DNA of 64,000 nt from Lachnospiraceae bacterium (GCA_017480195.1 JAFVBE010000035.1:30320-94319), one strand, 5' to 3'; positions 17,709 through 27,921 are shown, counted from the first letter of the stretch. Notes: a model not told the origin generated them from the letters alone. Numbers and translations are program-made.

Positions 17709-19271
17709 CTACATAGTTACGAATATGAACTTGCATACAAAGAGTGCTGCAATAATAGTTACAACCCAATCCTTCTTAGTAAACTTGCCACTGAATAAGG
17801 TTATAATTACATAAGCGATTGCACCGATACCGATACCGTTGGAGATTGAATAGGTAAGCGGCATCATGATAAGTGCGAGGAATGCAGGTACTGCTGAACG
17901 CATATCGTCCATATCAACATTTGCGAAGTTCTTAGCCATAAGAACGCCTACAAATACCAGAGCAGGAGCTGTAGCACAGCTTGGAATTATACTTGCCAGA
18001 GGACTAAGGAATAAGCAGACTACGAAGCAAAGTGCAGTAACCACACTTGCCAGACCTGTTCTGCCGCCTGCACCTACACCTGAGGCTGACTCAACGAAGG
18101 TTGTACATGTTGAAGTACCAAGTAATGAACCTGCTACCGTACCGATAGAGTCACACATCATTGACTGATTTAGGTTAATCGGGTCGCCGTTTTCATCAAG
18201 CATATTTGCAGATGCTGCTGTACCATAGATTGTACCGACCGTATCAAACATATCTACCAGACAGAATGCAATTATGAGAACTATAGCAGCAAATACGCCA
18301 CCGATAAATTCTCCTGTAAATGCAGCATTCCAAGCATCACCATTGAACACTCCGAATAATCCTATATCTGAGAAGTCCTTGAATGACTGCTTTATCTGTC
18401 CCACATCAAATGAAGGAAGCTCCCACATCATTATATAATAAAGAATCGTTGAAGCAAAAATACCGATTATAACATTAGCTTTAACGCCCATCTTGGCAAG
18501 CACAGCAATTATAAATATACCGATAAATGCAACAAGTACAGGTACTATCTGGTGCCATACATCTAACTTTGTTATTATATGTCCGAAAGCGTCCTCAGTT
18601 CCTATCTGATTGATTCTTCCATGTATATCAAAGAACTGAACGAAGGTATACTGGTTGCTCTCTACTATACCTGCATTCTTGAAACCAATCATCGCTATGA
18701 AAAGCCCTATACCTGCCGGTATTGATTTTTTAAGACACTCAGGAAGTGCAGTTGCTACATATTTTCTTAATCCGGTTATAGAAAGTATAAGGAATATGAC
18801 GCCTGACAGGAATATAACTACAAGTCCTGCCTGATATCCTGTAACAATATTCTCCCCACCGAAGAATGCACCTGAAATAAATGTAGTACAGAAGAATGAA
18901 TTTAGTCCCATGCCACACGCCTGAGCAAATGGCATCTTAGCATAAAGTGCCATAAGCAGGGTTCCTATTATAGCCACCAATATGGATGCGATATAAACTG
19001 AATTCCATATCTTACCCATAGTAGCCGAATCTGCTCCTAATGCCACAAGCCATCCATTTGCACCCTCTGCAGCAACCTGATTAGGATTTACAAATACGAT
19101 ATAAGCCATTGCAAAGAATGTAGTAAGTCCTGCAAATATCTCAGTTCGTATTGTAGAACCTCTTTCCTCAATTTCAAAGAAGCTCTTACTGCCTGTAGAA
19201 GTTTTTGACTTCTCGGTAGTTTTCTTTTCTTTTTTTACAGCTTCTTCTTTAGTCTTTTTTTCCTTTTCCAC
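17709..19271 (-). CDS. NCS2 purine permease, AzgA/PbuG type
   Basis: This 520-residue membrane permease probably imports hypoxanthine, guanine or adenine with protons. The AzgA-type signature is clear: IRTEIFAGLTTFFAMAYIVF, then NPNQVA, QACGMGLNSFF and a DMFDTVGT segment followed by SGVGAGGRTG. It starts at GTG 19271 behind AGGAGG. The first ~33 residues are an unusual Lys/Glu/Thr-rich hydrophilic tail that B. subtilis PbuG lacks. The 65-bp upstream gap is too short for a purine riboswitch and none was seen. Confidence 0.93.
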   Translation of the reverse strand: MEKEKKTKEEAVKKEKKTTEKSKTSTGSKSFFEIEERGSTIRTEIFAGLTTFFAMAYIVFVNPNQVAAEGANGWLVALGADSATMGKIWNSVYIASILVAIIGTLLMALYAKMPFAQACGMGLNSFFCTTFISGAFFGGENIVTGYQAGLVVIFLSGVIFLILSITGLRKYVATALPECLKKSIPAGIGLFIAMIGFKNAGIVESNQYTFVQFFDIHGRINQIGTEDAFGHIITKLDVWHQIVPVLVAFIGIFIIAVLAKMGVKANVIIGIFASTILYYIMMWELPSFDVGQIKQSFKDFSDIGLFGVFNGDAWNAAFTGEFIGGVFAAIVLIIAFCLVDMFDTVGTIYGTAASANMLDENGDPINLNQSMMCDSIGTVAGSLLGTSTCTTFVESASGVGAGGRTGLASVVTALCFVVCLFLSPLASIIPSCATAPALVFVGVLMAKNFANVDMDDMRSAVPAFLALIMMPLTYSISNGIGIGAIAYVIITLFSGKFTKKDWVVTIIAALFVCKFIFVTM

Positions 19272-19300
19272 TTTTCGTCCTCCTTTTTTTAATTTATTTT

Positions 19301-19321
19301 AATTTGAACTTCGTTCAAATT
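19301..19321 (-). terminator. Terminator-like hairpin after ppk1
   Basis: AATTTGAAC at 19301-19309 pairs with GTTCAAATT at 19313-19321 over a 3-nt loop, in the short gap between the ppk1 stop and the purine permease start. It is AT-rich and followed by a T/A-rich stretch on the minus strand. Confidence 0.6.
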
Positions 19322-19335
19322 AGTTTAGTGCCTAC

Positions 19336-21456
19336 CTAATCTGACTTTGTCCTCGGTATAAAGGTCCGTGACTCGACCTGCTTCTTGCTCTCCTTGTTGG
19401 CATTTACTGCCTGCTTGCAAAAATAAACCTGTGCCTCAAGCTTATCTCTGCCCCTTAAATCCTGCTTCTCATAGGTTCCGTCAGGCTGCATGATATGTGC
19501 CTTTAATGTATCAGCAAGCTGAATGTTTAAGATTTCTATTACTCTCTGCTTCAAATCCTCATCCTCTACAGGGAAGGTAATCTCGACTCTCTTGTCAAGA
19601 TTTCTCGGCATCCAATCGGCACTGCCCATATACACATCCTCAAAGCCTCCATTGTAGAAGTAGAATATCCTTGAATGTTCAAGGAAGTTACCTACGATAG
19701 ACCTTACGGTTATATTCTCACTAAGGTCAGGAATTCCAGCCTTAAGACAGCATATGCCTCTTACAATTAAATCTATCTGTACGCCCGCACAGGAAGCCTC
19801 GTATAATTTCTTAATTATCACAGGGTCACAAAGCGCATTCATCTTAGCGATTATTCTTGCTCCCCTGCCATGCTTGGCATTGTCAATCTCTCTGTCTATA
19901 AGTCCGACAAACTTCTTCTTAAGCCATATCGGTGCCACCATAAGCTTGTTCCAAGCAGGCGGTTCCGAATAACCTGAGAGCATATTGAATACTGCTGCCG
20001 CATCCTCTCCTATTGCATCCGATGCAGTAAATATTCCCATATCTGTATATATTTTTGCAGTTATGTCGTTATAATTTCCGGTTCCAAGATGGACATATCT
20101 TTTTATACCATCCTCTTCACGCCTTACCACAAGCGCAATCTTAGAATGTGTTTTAAGTCCTACCAGACCGTATATAACATGGCAGCCTGCCTTCTCAAGC
20201 TTCTTCGCCCATATTATATTATTCTCCTCGTCGAATCTCGCCTTAAGCTCAACCAGTACCGTAACCTGCTTGCCGTTCTCCGCCGCTTGGGCTAATGCCG
20301 CAACTATAGGAGAGTTACCGCTTACACGATACAGTGTCTGCTTTATAGCAAGTACATCAGGGTCAACTGCTGCCTGTCTTATGAAATCCACGACAGGAGT
20401 AAATTCATAGAACGGATGGAATAAAAGTATATCCTTCCTCCTAATCTGGTCAAATATATTCTCCTCATTATTATAGCCCGGTACAGGCTGTGGTGTATAC
20501 TTTTTATATTTCAAATGCTCAAAACCTTCAAAGCCATACACCTTCATAAGGAAAGTAAGGTCAAGCGGTCCATTTATTGAATACACATATTCATTGTCCA
20601 CATTAAGCTGCTTCTTAAGCTCCTTGAGAAGCCTCTTGTCCATATCAGACTCAACCTCAAGCCTTATTACCTCTCCCCAGGCACGCTTCTTTATCTGCTT
20701 CTCTATCTCCTTAAGTAAGTCGGCCGCATCCTCCTCGTCGATGGTAAGGTCGGCATTTCTCATAATTCTATATGGATATGCACAGACTATCTCGTAGTTA
20801 AGGAAGAGCTTGCCTAAGTTCTTCTCTATAATCTCCTCAAGCAGTATTATCTCGCGTGACTCACCTTCCTTCGGAAGCTCTATAACTCGCGGAAGTACTG
20901 AAGGCACCTGAACTGTCGCTATATCCACTACATCCTTTTTCTTGTCGCGGATAAGCGCACCGATGTTAAGGGTTTTATTCCTGATAAGCGGAAATGGTCT
21001 GGATGAATCCACTGCCATAGGAGTAAGTACGGGATATATCTCCTTCTCAAAATACTTATCCACGAATTTGCTCTGCTTCTCAGACAAATCCTCGTAATGT
21101 CTTAAAAGCTTCAAGCCCTCTGACTCAAGCGCCGGTATCAGTGAGCGGTTAAGTGTCACATATTGTGACTGCATCATACTCTTGGTCTCAGGTATTATCT
21201 TCTCTATCTGTGCCTTCGGACTAAGACCTGCGATGTCCTTCTTCTTGATATCCGCCTCAATAAGGTCTATAAGCGAGGCAACTCTTATCATGAAAAATTC
21301 ATCCAGATTTGAAGCCGTGATGCTTAAGAATTTAAGTCTTTCAAATAATGGTATAGTCTTATCCTTTGCCTCATTCAATATACGATAGTTAAATAACAGC
21401 CATGATAATTCTCTGTTATAAAAATTCTCCGGTTTATCCAAGCTCTTCTTATCCAT
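19336..21456 (-). CDS. ppk1: Polyphosphate kinase 1
   Basis: This 706-residue enzyme reversibly makes polyphosphate from ATP. It has the family opening FYNRELSWLLFNYRIL, the catalytic core DPDVLAIKQTLYRVSGNSP, the phospho-His region (GLKTHSKIALVVRRE), HLGTGNYND and the C-terminal MGSADWMPRNLDKRVE. The length matches the family. Its ATG shares one base with the TAA of the upstream ppx gene, so the two are translationally coupled, giving a polyphosphate turnover unit. Confidence 0.97.
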   Translation of the reverse strand: MDKKSLDKPENFYNRELSWLLFNYRILNEAKDKTIPLFERLKFLSITASNLDEFFMIRVASLIDLIEADIKKKDIAGLSPKAQIEKIIPETKSMMQSQYVTLNRSLIPALESEGLKLLRHYEDLSEKQSKFVDKYFEKEIYPVLTPMAVDSSRPFPLIRNKTLNIGALIRDKKKDVVDIATVQVPSVLPRVIELPKEGESREIILLEEIIEKNLGKLFLNYEIVCAYPYRIMRNADLTIDEEDAADLLKEIEKQIKKRAWGEVIRLEVESDMDKRLLKELKKQLNVDNEYVYSINGPLDLTFLMKVYGFEGFEHLKYKKYTPQPVPGYNNEENIFDQIRRKDILLFHPFYEFTPVVDFIRQAAVDPDVLAIKQTLYRVSGNSPIVAALAQAAENGKQVTVLVELKARFDEENNIIWAKKLEKAGCHVIYGLVGLKTHSKIALVVRREEDGIKRYVHLGTGNYNDITAKIYTDMGIFTASDAIGEDAAAVFNMLSGYSEPPAWNKLMVAPIWLKKKFVGLIDREIDNAKHGRGARIIAKMNALCDPVIIKKLYEASCAGVQIDLIVRGICCLKAGIPDLSENITVRSIVGNFLEHSRIFYFYNGGFEDVYMGSADWMPRNLDKRVEITFPVEDEDLKQRVIEILNIQLADTLKAHIMQPDGTYEKQDLRGRDKLEAQVYFCKQAVNANKESKKQVESRTFIPRTKSD

Positions 21457-22994
21457 TATTTCACGCTCCTTTTCAATCTTAAAATAGGTCTTATGCCATA
21501 TACCTGCTCGAAGAAATCTGCTCTTGCCTCGAAAAGTCCTGCTTCAAGTGATATGTCGTCATAGGTAAGTGCGGATATTATCAGGTTATCATCCTTTATT
21601 GTTATACTGACATCCTCTATCTTCTGCAGGTGGCTCTTGTCTAATATATTTGCGATTCTAAGTATAGCAACCAGCTTCGCGATAACCATATAGTCACAGT
21701 CCCCAAGCTCTGCAAGTATTTTTTCCTTCGCCGGCAGATAGTGTATATTATACTTTACTATATTTGCGACCTCCATACGCTCGGTATGTGACAGTCCTAT
21801 AATCTCCGTATTTGCTATAATATGATAGGAGCTCATCGCACCATTATGCATGCTTATGAAGTTACCGCAGTCATGGAGTATCGCCGCTATCTTAAGCAGA
21901 AGTCTTTCCTGCTTATCCATACCATATGGCTTTCTGACACTGTCGAATATCTTAAGAGCAAGCTCCGATACAGCCTCAAGATGTCTCTGGTTACATTTAT
22001 ATCTCTTGCTTAAGTTATACGCAGAAGCAACAATGTCCTCCGTGAAATCATGCGAGAATACAACTCTGCTTCCCTCGTCCATATATGATGCGACTATACC
22101 CTCACAGAAGGTAACATTCGGTACATATATCGACTCTGCCTTGCAATTGTTAAGCAGAGATTTATATATAAGTACATTCGGAAGTATAAGCGTCGCCCTC
22201 TCGAAAGGTATTCCGTATTTCTCAGACAGCTCAAGAGGCGACAGCTTCGTAGCTCTGTTATATATCTTATCAAACTGATCGTTGCTTATCCTCTCAGTCA
22301 AGTCTATCTCCGGTACAATCTTACCGAAGGATTTCACGATTTCTCCGACTGCAACTATGTTCTTTATCTCTTTATCATTCAGATATATATTTCTGAAGGT
22401 TCCTATATCATTGTCTACGAATTCCGCTATAACCTGATCGAGCCTGCCGGATTTGTTACCGATTATCGACAGGTAGTCTCGGATACGCACCGCACCTATA
22501 GGCATATTCTCGGATACTATCAGATTATTCTTATCGAACAGTGATATCTGTATGCTTCCGGCACCTACATCTATTAATGCCGTATTCTTACTTGCTATCT
22601 GGCTGAAATTCTCGGATTTGGCAATTAGGCCCTTGAATATTATGTATCTTTGCTCAGAATTACTAAGTATCTTTACATCAATGTTGGTCGTTCTTTTAAT
22701 CGTTTCAAGAATTATCTCAGAGTTTTTCGCTTCACGAACTGCAGATGTCGCATAGGCTCTGTATTCCGTTATCTGATATTCCTTCATCTTCTTCTTAAAA
22801 TCGCCAAGCACCTCGCAGACCTGCTTTATAGATGAAGTGCTAAGGGCTCCATTGCTGTAGGTATCCTTACCTAATTCGATAAAGCGGCTTATGCCATCTA
22901 TTCTCTTGAATGACTTTCTGCCGTTTATCTCAAATATATTAAGTGATAATTCGCTTGAGCCAACATAGATGGCAGCGAACATTTTCAAAGCCAT
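21456..22994 (-). CDS. ppx: Exopolyphosphatase / (p)ppGpp phosphohydrolase family with HD domain
   Basis: This 512-residue Ppx/GppA protein has the ASKHA ATPase-like fold in the first ~300 residues (AAIYVGSSELSLNIFEI, TSAVREAKNS, ALIDVGAGSIQISLF) and an HD-type C-terminal domain (ILHDCGNFISMHN). Family members degrade polyphosphate and/or pppGpp. The start at 22994 has AAGGAGG at the right spacing. It is coupled to ppk1 downstream. One copy of the dispersed 190-bp element lies 32 bp upstream of the start. Confidence 0.93.
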   Translation of the reverse strand: MALKMFAAIYVGSSELSLNIFEINGRKSFKRIDGISRFIELGKDTYSNGALSTSSIKQVCEVLGDFKKKMKEYQITEYRAYATSAVREAKNSEIILETIKRTTNIDVKILSNSEQRYIIFKGLIAKSENFSQIASKNTALIDVGAGSIQISLFDKNNLIVSENMPIGAVRIRDYLSIIGNKSGRLDQVIAEFVDNDIGTFRNIYLNDKEIKNIVAVGEIVKSFGKIVPEIDLTERISNDQFDKIYNRATKLSPLELSEKYGIPFERATLILPNVLIYKSLLNNCKAESIYVPNVTFCEGIVASYMDEGSRVVFSHDFTEDIVASAYNLSKRYKCNQRHLEAVSELALKIFDSVRKPYGMDKQERLLLKIAAILHDCGNFISMHNGAMSSYHIIANTEIIGLSHTERMEVANIVKYNIHYLPAKEKILAELGDCDYMVIAKLVAILRIANILDKSHLQKIEDVSITIKDDNLIISALTYDDISLEAGLFEARADFFEQVYGIRPILRLKRSVK

Positions 22995-23026
22995 AGTTTT
23001 TTACCTCCTTAAAATTTACTCTATGA

Positions 23027-23214
23027 GGTATATTCGATTATATATAACTATCGCAGGCACGCTCTCGCTAAGATTCGCACGCAATGGTACTAAGTGTCTT
23101 AATCCTGTAAAACCATATTAACTCACTTCGTTCGTTATATGTTTTCCAGTCTTAATCCACTAACTACCAGCGGCTCATATTACCTGCTTATAGCCATATA
23201 TAATCGAATATACC
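23027..23214. repeat. Dispersed structured element, copy 1
   Basis: This is one of three copies of a 188-195 bp intergenic element. The outer stem pairs 23027-23045 with 23196-23214 (19 of 19). The conserved core is 23053-23187, closed by GCAGG/CCTGC. Inside the core, GGTACTAAGTG pairs imperfectly with CACTAACTACC, and AAAAC...ATATGTTTT forms an apical hairpin. The core is about 92% identical by eye to the other copies. At 23085-23169 this copy has T-A where copies 2 and 3 have C-G. It sits between folK (stop) and ppx (start), both on the minus strand. The transcribed strand is not known. Confidence 0.88.
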
Positions 23215-23265
23215 GCTTTACGTTTATAAATAAGCAAAATCAATGCTTTTATAAATGTTCTATTG

Positions 23266-24099
23266 TTATATATTAGTTTCCTTTTTATCCTTAAGTATGT
23301 CAAATAACTCAATAATTCTTTTATTATAACCCGGGTGGTAGGCAAATGGTGCTATCTCACACAATGGTTCCAAGACAAATTCTCTGTTCGTCATGTCAGC
23401 ATGAGGAATCTTTAAATTTTCCTCCATTATTATGTCCTTATTGTACAGAAGAATATCTATGTCGAGGGTTCGCGGACCCCAGTGTATTATTCGTTTTCTT
23501 CCGGCGCTCTGCTCTATATCATTTATTACTGATAAAAGCTCTGTAGGAGAATATAAGGTTTCAATCTCAAGACAGGCATTTAGGAAGTTCTCCTGCTCCA
23601 CATCCCCATAAGGCTCAGTCTCAATATATGAGGATATTTTATTGACTCTTATGTATTCGTCCTTATTAAGCTGATCTACCGCATAATCAAGGTAGCCCTC
23701 TTTATCCCCCATATTGGAGCCTATGCCAAGATATGCTATGTTCTTGCGTCTTGTTATATCCACACAGACCGTATCAAAGCTCATATCTATAGGCGCTTCG
23801 GGTTTTCCGACTACTATTCTCACACTCTTTATTCTATCATATTTTATAAGAATTGTGTTCGCAATATTTTCCGCTGCCGCCTCAATAAGATTATATTTCT
23901 CCTCAAGCATAACGCCGCTTATAAGCTCACAAACCTGAGCATAATTAACAGTCTTCGTTAAGTCATCGGTCATGCCTGCATCTCTTAAATCAAGTTCAAG
24001 CTCTGCGGTAATTATAAAGGTCTGTCCCCTTTTTTTCTCTTCGTCATATACACCATGATAGGCGAATATTTCCAAATCCTTAATTATAATTTTATCCAA
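23266..24099 (-). CDS. folKB: Bifunctional dihydroneopterin aldolase / HPPK (FolB-FolK fusion)
   Basis: This 277-residue folate-synthesis protein fuses two enzymes. Residues ~1-118 are FolB (DKIIIKDLEIFAYHGVYDEE, with the VNYAQVCELI segment). Residues ~120-277 are FolK (AYLGIGSNMGDKEGYL, then the catalytic region RKRIIHWGPRTLDIDILLY). The two steps are consecutive in making hydroxymethyl-dihydropterin pyrophosphate. It follows folP with a 62-bp gap, as part of the fol cluster. Confidence 0.95.
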   Translation of the reverse strand: MDKIIIKDLEIFAYHGVYDEEKKRGQTFIITAELELDLRDAGMTDDLTKTVNYAQVCELISGVMLEEKYNLIEAAAENIANTILIKYDRIKSVRIVVGKPEAPIDMSFDTVCVDITRRKNIAYLGIGSNMGDKEGYLDYAVDQLNKDEYIRVNKISSYIETEPYGDVEQENFLNACLEIETLYSPTELLSVINDIEQSAGRKRIIHWGPRTLDIDILLYNKDIIMEENLKIPHADMTNREFVLEPLCEIAPFAYHPGYNKRIIELFDILKDKKETNI

Positions 24100-24161
24100 A
24101 CCGCTTCTCCCTTATAGCTCATATAATAATATTTTCATTAAGCTGATTTTATCTTCAACTG

Positions 24162-24971
24162 TTATCCTGCTTTAATTATCTCATATGTCATCTTAAGTGC
24201 TCTGTAATTCGCCCTGACATCATGCACACGGAAGAATGAACAGCCCTTAATAAGTCCAAGAACAGAAGTAGCGATAGTCCCCTCCTCACGCTCAGCCACG
24301 GGCAGATTAAGGGTATTGCCAATCATTGACTTCCTTGATGTACCAAGCAGCACAGGATAGCCCATATCAACAATCTTCTCAAGATTATTCATCACGGCAA
24401 GATTATCCTCCGTGGTCTTAGCAAAGCCTATACCGGGATCCAGCATTATCCTGTCCTTAGCTACACCTGCCTTGTCCGCTATATCAAGCATTGCCTCTAA
24501 ATCTGATACTACATCATCCATAAGATTATTGTAATTCTTATTATCACGATTATGCATTATGCAGACTGACACATTATGCTTTGCCACGGTTTCCGCCATC
24601 ATGTCATCAGCAGTAAGCCCCCATATATCATTTACAAGGTCTGCACCCGCAAGTATGGCTGCTTCAGCCACCTTATGCTTATATGTATCTATCGAAATTG
24701 GAATATTGAAATTCTCTCTGATTGCTTCTACAATGAAGCAGGTTCTCTCAATCTCCTCCTGTACGGATATAGTTGTATGTCCGGGTCTGGTCGACTCCCC
24801 TCCTACATCTATTATATCTGCTCCATCATCTATCATCTGCTTCGTATGCATGAGTGCCTTGTCCAAGTCATTATAGTTTCCACCATCCGAAAAGGAATCC
24901 GGTGTAACATTTAGAATCCCCATAATATATGGTCTTTGTCCGGTTTCAAAATATCTGTTACCAATTATCAT
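24162..24971 (-). CDS. folP: Dihydropteroate synthase
   Basis: This 269-residue TIM-barrel enzyme joins the pterin pyrophosphate to p-aminobenzoate and is the sulfonamide target. The signatures MGILNVTPDSFSDGG and DIIDVGGESTRPG, and the C-terminal FFRVHDV motif, are intact. It lies between the HD hydrolase gene and folKB. Confidence 0.97.
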   Translation of the reverse strand: MIIGNRYFETGQRPYIMGILNVTPDSFSDGGNYNDLDKALMHTKQMIDDGADIIDVGGESTRPGHTTISVQEEIERTCFIVEAIRENFNIPISIDTYKHKVAEAAILAGADLVNDIWGLTADDMMAETVAKHNVSVCIMHNRDNKNYNNLMDDVVSDLEAMLDIADKAGVAKDRIMLDPGIGFAKTTEDNLAVMNNLEKIVDMGYPVLLGTSRKSMIGNTLNLPVAEREEGTIATSVLGLIKGCSFFRVHDVRANYRALKMTYEIIKAG

Positions 24972-25042
24972 ATCTGTCTCCTATGCGCTTAGTCTAAGTC
25001 TATCGTCCGCGCAGTTAAATACCGACTCTATTCTGCTTCCGA

Positions 25043-25528
25043 CTACATCTGCACCGTCTGATTTTTCTTCTCCTCATCCCAGTAACACTCGTCATACATC
25101 TTACATTCAAAGCAGTTTCTCGACAACTTATCTGCTCTATATAAGATATATCTCAAATCAGCTTTATCCGCATCATCTGAGATGATTTTATGACTTTCTA
25201 TCGCCTGAGTTATAAAATATATCTCCTCCTCGGTAAAGCTCGAAGCCCGAAGTATCTTCTCCGCTATCCTGCTGCCGGCCATATGATGCGGCGTACCGTT
25301 CTCATATTCCTCGCATCTTCCTATATCATGCAGAAGTGCCATCGCATAAATACACTCCTTATCAAATCCAAGTCCTTCTTCTAAATTAATGATATAGGCT
25401 ATACGCGCCACAGCCAGTGAATGCTCTAAATCATGCAGGCAAAACCGCCTCTTTTCTTCAGCCTTCTCAATCTGAGCCATACACTGATTATATATATTAT
25501 TATTTAGTATATTATCTACTCTCTGCAT
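25043..25528 (-). CDS. HD-domain hydrolase in the folate operon
   Basis: This 161-residue protein has the HD metal-site residues: HDLEHSLAVARIA, ALLHDIGRCEEY, then HHMAGSRIA and the AIESHK segment. It ends with a Cys-rich tail (SRNCFECKMYDECYW). Its position between folC and folP suggests a phosphohydrolase step in folate synthesis, for example on dihydroneopterin triphosphate or monophosphate, a step for which bacteria use varied enzymes. That role is inference from context. The gap to folC is 24 bp. Confidence 0.85.
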   Translation of the reverse strand: MQRVDNILNNNIYNQCMAQIEKAEEKRRFCLHDLEHSLAVARIAYIINLEEGLGFDKECIYAMALLHDIGRCEEYENGTPHHMAGSRIAEKILRASSFTEEEIYFITQAIESHKIISDDADKADLRYILYRADKLSRNCFECKMYDECYWDEEKKNQTVQM

Positions 25529-25552
25529 ATCTTCCTCCGGGTATCAGAAAAT

Positions 25553-26806
25553 TCACATATTTAGATAATCCGATATAAAAGATAACGAACCGCACACCAT
25601 AATTACATCCTCGTCTTTTGCTGTATCAAATGCCTTTCTTACAGCGTCCTTATATGTGTCGGCGGTTTCGGCCTTTATGCCCTTCTTCTTTATCAGCTCC
25701 GCCAATGTATAATTATCCAATGCTCTTGGTGTATCAGGTGTGACTGTTATGGCATATGACATATTATCACACAAAATATCAACCATTTTTTCGTATTCCT
25801 TATCCCTTAATACTCCTATTATATAAATAATTTTCCTATTTGTAAAATACTTATTTATATTGTTTTTTAAATTCATCCATGCAGCCACATTATGTGCTCC
25901 ATCCACATACATAAGTGGTATGTCGCACACTCTGGTAAGTCTGCCCTTCCATTCTGTATTATGTAAACCTTTCTTTATAAATTCGTACTTAATATTTATC
26001 GCATTTAAAACCTCTATGGCAGTTGCAGCATTTATTATCTGATGCTCTCCTATAAGACTTATATTATATTTCTCACCCTTATACAAAAACCTTATTCCTT
26101 CTATATTATCCTTTTCTACATATATATCCTGCTCATCAACCATTATAAGCTCGGTTTTTTTCTCTTCGCAGACAGACCTTAAAACCTGTGCAGCCTCCTC
26201 GTTTTGCGGAGCGGATACACATATTGATTCTTTCTTTATTATACCTGCCTTATGTACGGATATTTCTCTTATTGTATCTCCTAAAAATGCCGTATGGTCT
26301 ATACTTATCTGGGCTATGACAGATACGAGCGGTCTTTTAATTACATTTGTCGCATCCAATGTACCGCCCATACCACACTCAATAAGCATATAATCACATT
26401 TGTTTTCTGCAAAATATAAAAAGGCAATGGCAGTCTCTATCTCAAATGCTGTCGGACTCATATATCCGTCTGCCTCCATTTTCTCAATTACACCTGCCAC
26501 CCTTTCAAGCAATCTGCAAAAGGTATTCTCACTCATATTTATTTTATTAATCTGAAATCTCTCGAGATATTCAAAGATTGTCGGGGATATATATCTACCG
26601 ACCGTGAAGCCCGCCTCAATAAGAGCTGATTCAACAAAGGCGAATATCGAGCCCTTTCCATTGGTACCGGATATATGCAAAGACCTGCACTTATCCTGCG
26701 GGTTATCAAGCCTTCTTAAAAGCTCCTTAATATTATCTAAGCCCGGCACGATGCCGAGCTTATTCTTCTTATCAATATAATACATAGCAGTATTTATGTC
26801 CATCAT
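25553..26806 (-). CDS. folC: Folylpolyglutamate synthase / dihydrofolate synthase
   Basis: This 417-residue Mur-ligase-family enzyme adds glutamate to dihydropteroate and folates. It shows the ATP-binding SLHISGTNGKGSIFAFV motif, ISPTIFEYLERFQIN, ECGMGGTLDATNV and the ligand-binding DGAHNV. The start at 26806 is MMD; the second Met is equally possible. It heads the fol genes and follows the polysaccharide deacetylase gene after 35 bp. Confidence 0.95.
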   Translation of the reverse strand: MMDINTAMYYIDKKNKLGIVPGLDNIKELLRRLDNPQDKCRSLHISGTNGKGSIFAFVESALIEAGFTVGRYISPTIFEYLERFQINKINMSENTFCRLLERVAGVIEKMEADGYMSPTAFEIETAIAFLYFAENKCDYMLIECGMGGTLDATNVIKRPLVSVIAQISIDHTAFLGDTIREISVHKAGIIKKESICVSAPQNEEAAQVLRSVCEEKKTELIMVDEQDIYVEKDNIEGIRFLYKGEKYNISLIGEHQIINAATAIEVLNAINIKYEFIKKGLHNTEWKGRLTRVCDIPLMYVDGAHNVAAWMNLKNNINKYFTNRKIIYIIGVLRDKEYEKMVDILCDNMSYAITVTPDTPRALDNYTLAELIKKKGIKAETADTYKDAVRKAFDTAKDEDVIMVCGSLSFISDYLNM

Positions 26807-26841
26807 ATCTACCTCTTATAGCAGTCAAAGCATAGCTAATC

Positions 26842-27921
26842 CTACTGCCCATCGTCTACCTTATCATTATCCGGTTCATACTTAACATGCTGCACCGGAG
26901 TTGTATTATCATCTATGGCACATATTTCATAGCCCTCAGCCTTAAGCGTGTCAATCAAATCCTGCAATCCCTCAACCGTCGCATGAGTGGTAGATAAATC
27001 ATGCATAAGAACAACTGAGTCGCCCTCATTGCTTCTTACATATTGCATGATATTTGAGTTTAATTGGTATGGTGTAAGATACTCTGACACGGCGTCATTG
27101 CTTAATGCATTCCAGTCATAGTATACTATGCCCTGTTCATCAAGGAATCTCATACACTCCTGCATATCAACATTTGACACATGGTTGGAGCTTCCGCCCG
27201 GAAATCTGTAAAACTTGCAGTCATAGCCGGTCTGCTCGTATAAGAAATCATGTATATCCTGTACATCCTTCTCGAACGCCTCTTCATCAGCATATATTTC
27301 CCTGTATATATGTGTATATGAATGCATTGCAAGAGTATGCCCTTCATCAACAATACGATTATATACAGGCCATAAGTCCTCCTCGCTGTAGTGTACCACG
27401 AAAAATGTCGCCTTTACATCATTCTCTGCAAGTATGTCCAATATCTCATCAGAATATATGCTTGGTCCGTCATCAAAGGTAAGATATACCTTCTTACCAT
27501 TCAGTTCTATGTTCTTCCTGAGAACTGTAGCATCTTCATCAATATTTTCTCCATTATATATATCATCAGATTCTGCATCACTATCCGTACTTATTTCCGT
27601 ATTGGCAGTTCCAGTGCTTCCTGATGATAAATATGTATTCTCATTATCATATATCTCAAGCTGTGAAAATGCAGTCATATCCTGCTCTTTGTAATCATTC
27701 TCAACAGTCTCACTAACAGTGGTGCTTCCTATACTAACAGCAGTTTTCAAGCTTATCTCGTCCAATTTTCTCTCCAAACTATTAAGCCTTATCATAAGAT
27801 ATATACATAGGAGTACAGGTATTGCGAACATTATTACGAATATCGCAATAAGCATCTTTTTGATAAACTCAACATTTTTCCGATTATATTCAGTTTTTTT
27901 ATTTTTATTATTTTCTTCCAT
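26842..27921 (-). CDS. Membrane-anchored polysaccharide (peptidoglycan) deacetylase
   Basis: This 359-residue protein has a basic N-terminus, one membrane helix (IAIFVIMFAIPVLLCIYLMI), an extracellular linker rich in Ser/Thr/Asp, and a NodB domain. The NodB motifs are intact: YLTFDDGPS, HSYTHIYREI (metal His pair) and the RFPGGSSN active-site loop. It probably N-deacetylates peptidoglycan GlcNAc, giving lysozyme resistance. It may be co-transcribed with folC. Confidence 0.92.
   Translation of the reverse strand: MEENNKNKKTEYNRKNVEFIKKMLIAIFVIMFAIPVLLCIYLMIRLNSLERKLDEISLKTAVSIGSTTVSETVENDYKEQDMTAFSQLEIYDNENTYLSSGSTGTANTEISTDSDAESDDIYNGENIDEDATVLRKNIELNGKKVYLTFDDGPSIYSDEILDILAENDVKATFFVVHYSEEDLWPVYNRIVDEGHTLAMHSYTHIYREIYADEEAFEKDVQDIHDFLYEQTGYDCKFYRFPGGSSNHVSNVDMQECMRFLDEQGIVYYDWNALSNDAVSEYLTPYQLNSNIMQYVRSNEGDSVVLMHDLSTTHATVEGLQDLIDTLKAEGYEICAIDDNTTPVQHVKYEPDNDKVDDGQ

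Noticed and set aside
19272-19335. Possible purine riboswitch before the purine permease
   Set aside because: The gap is 65 bp and is taken up by a terminator-like hairpin and the ribosome binding site.
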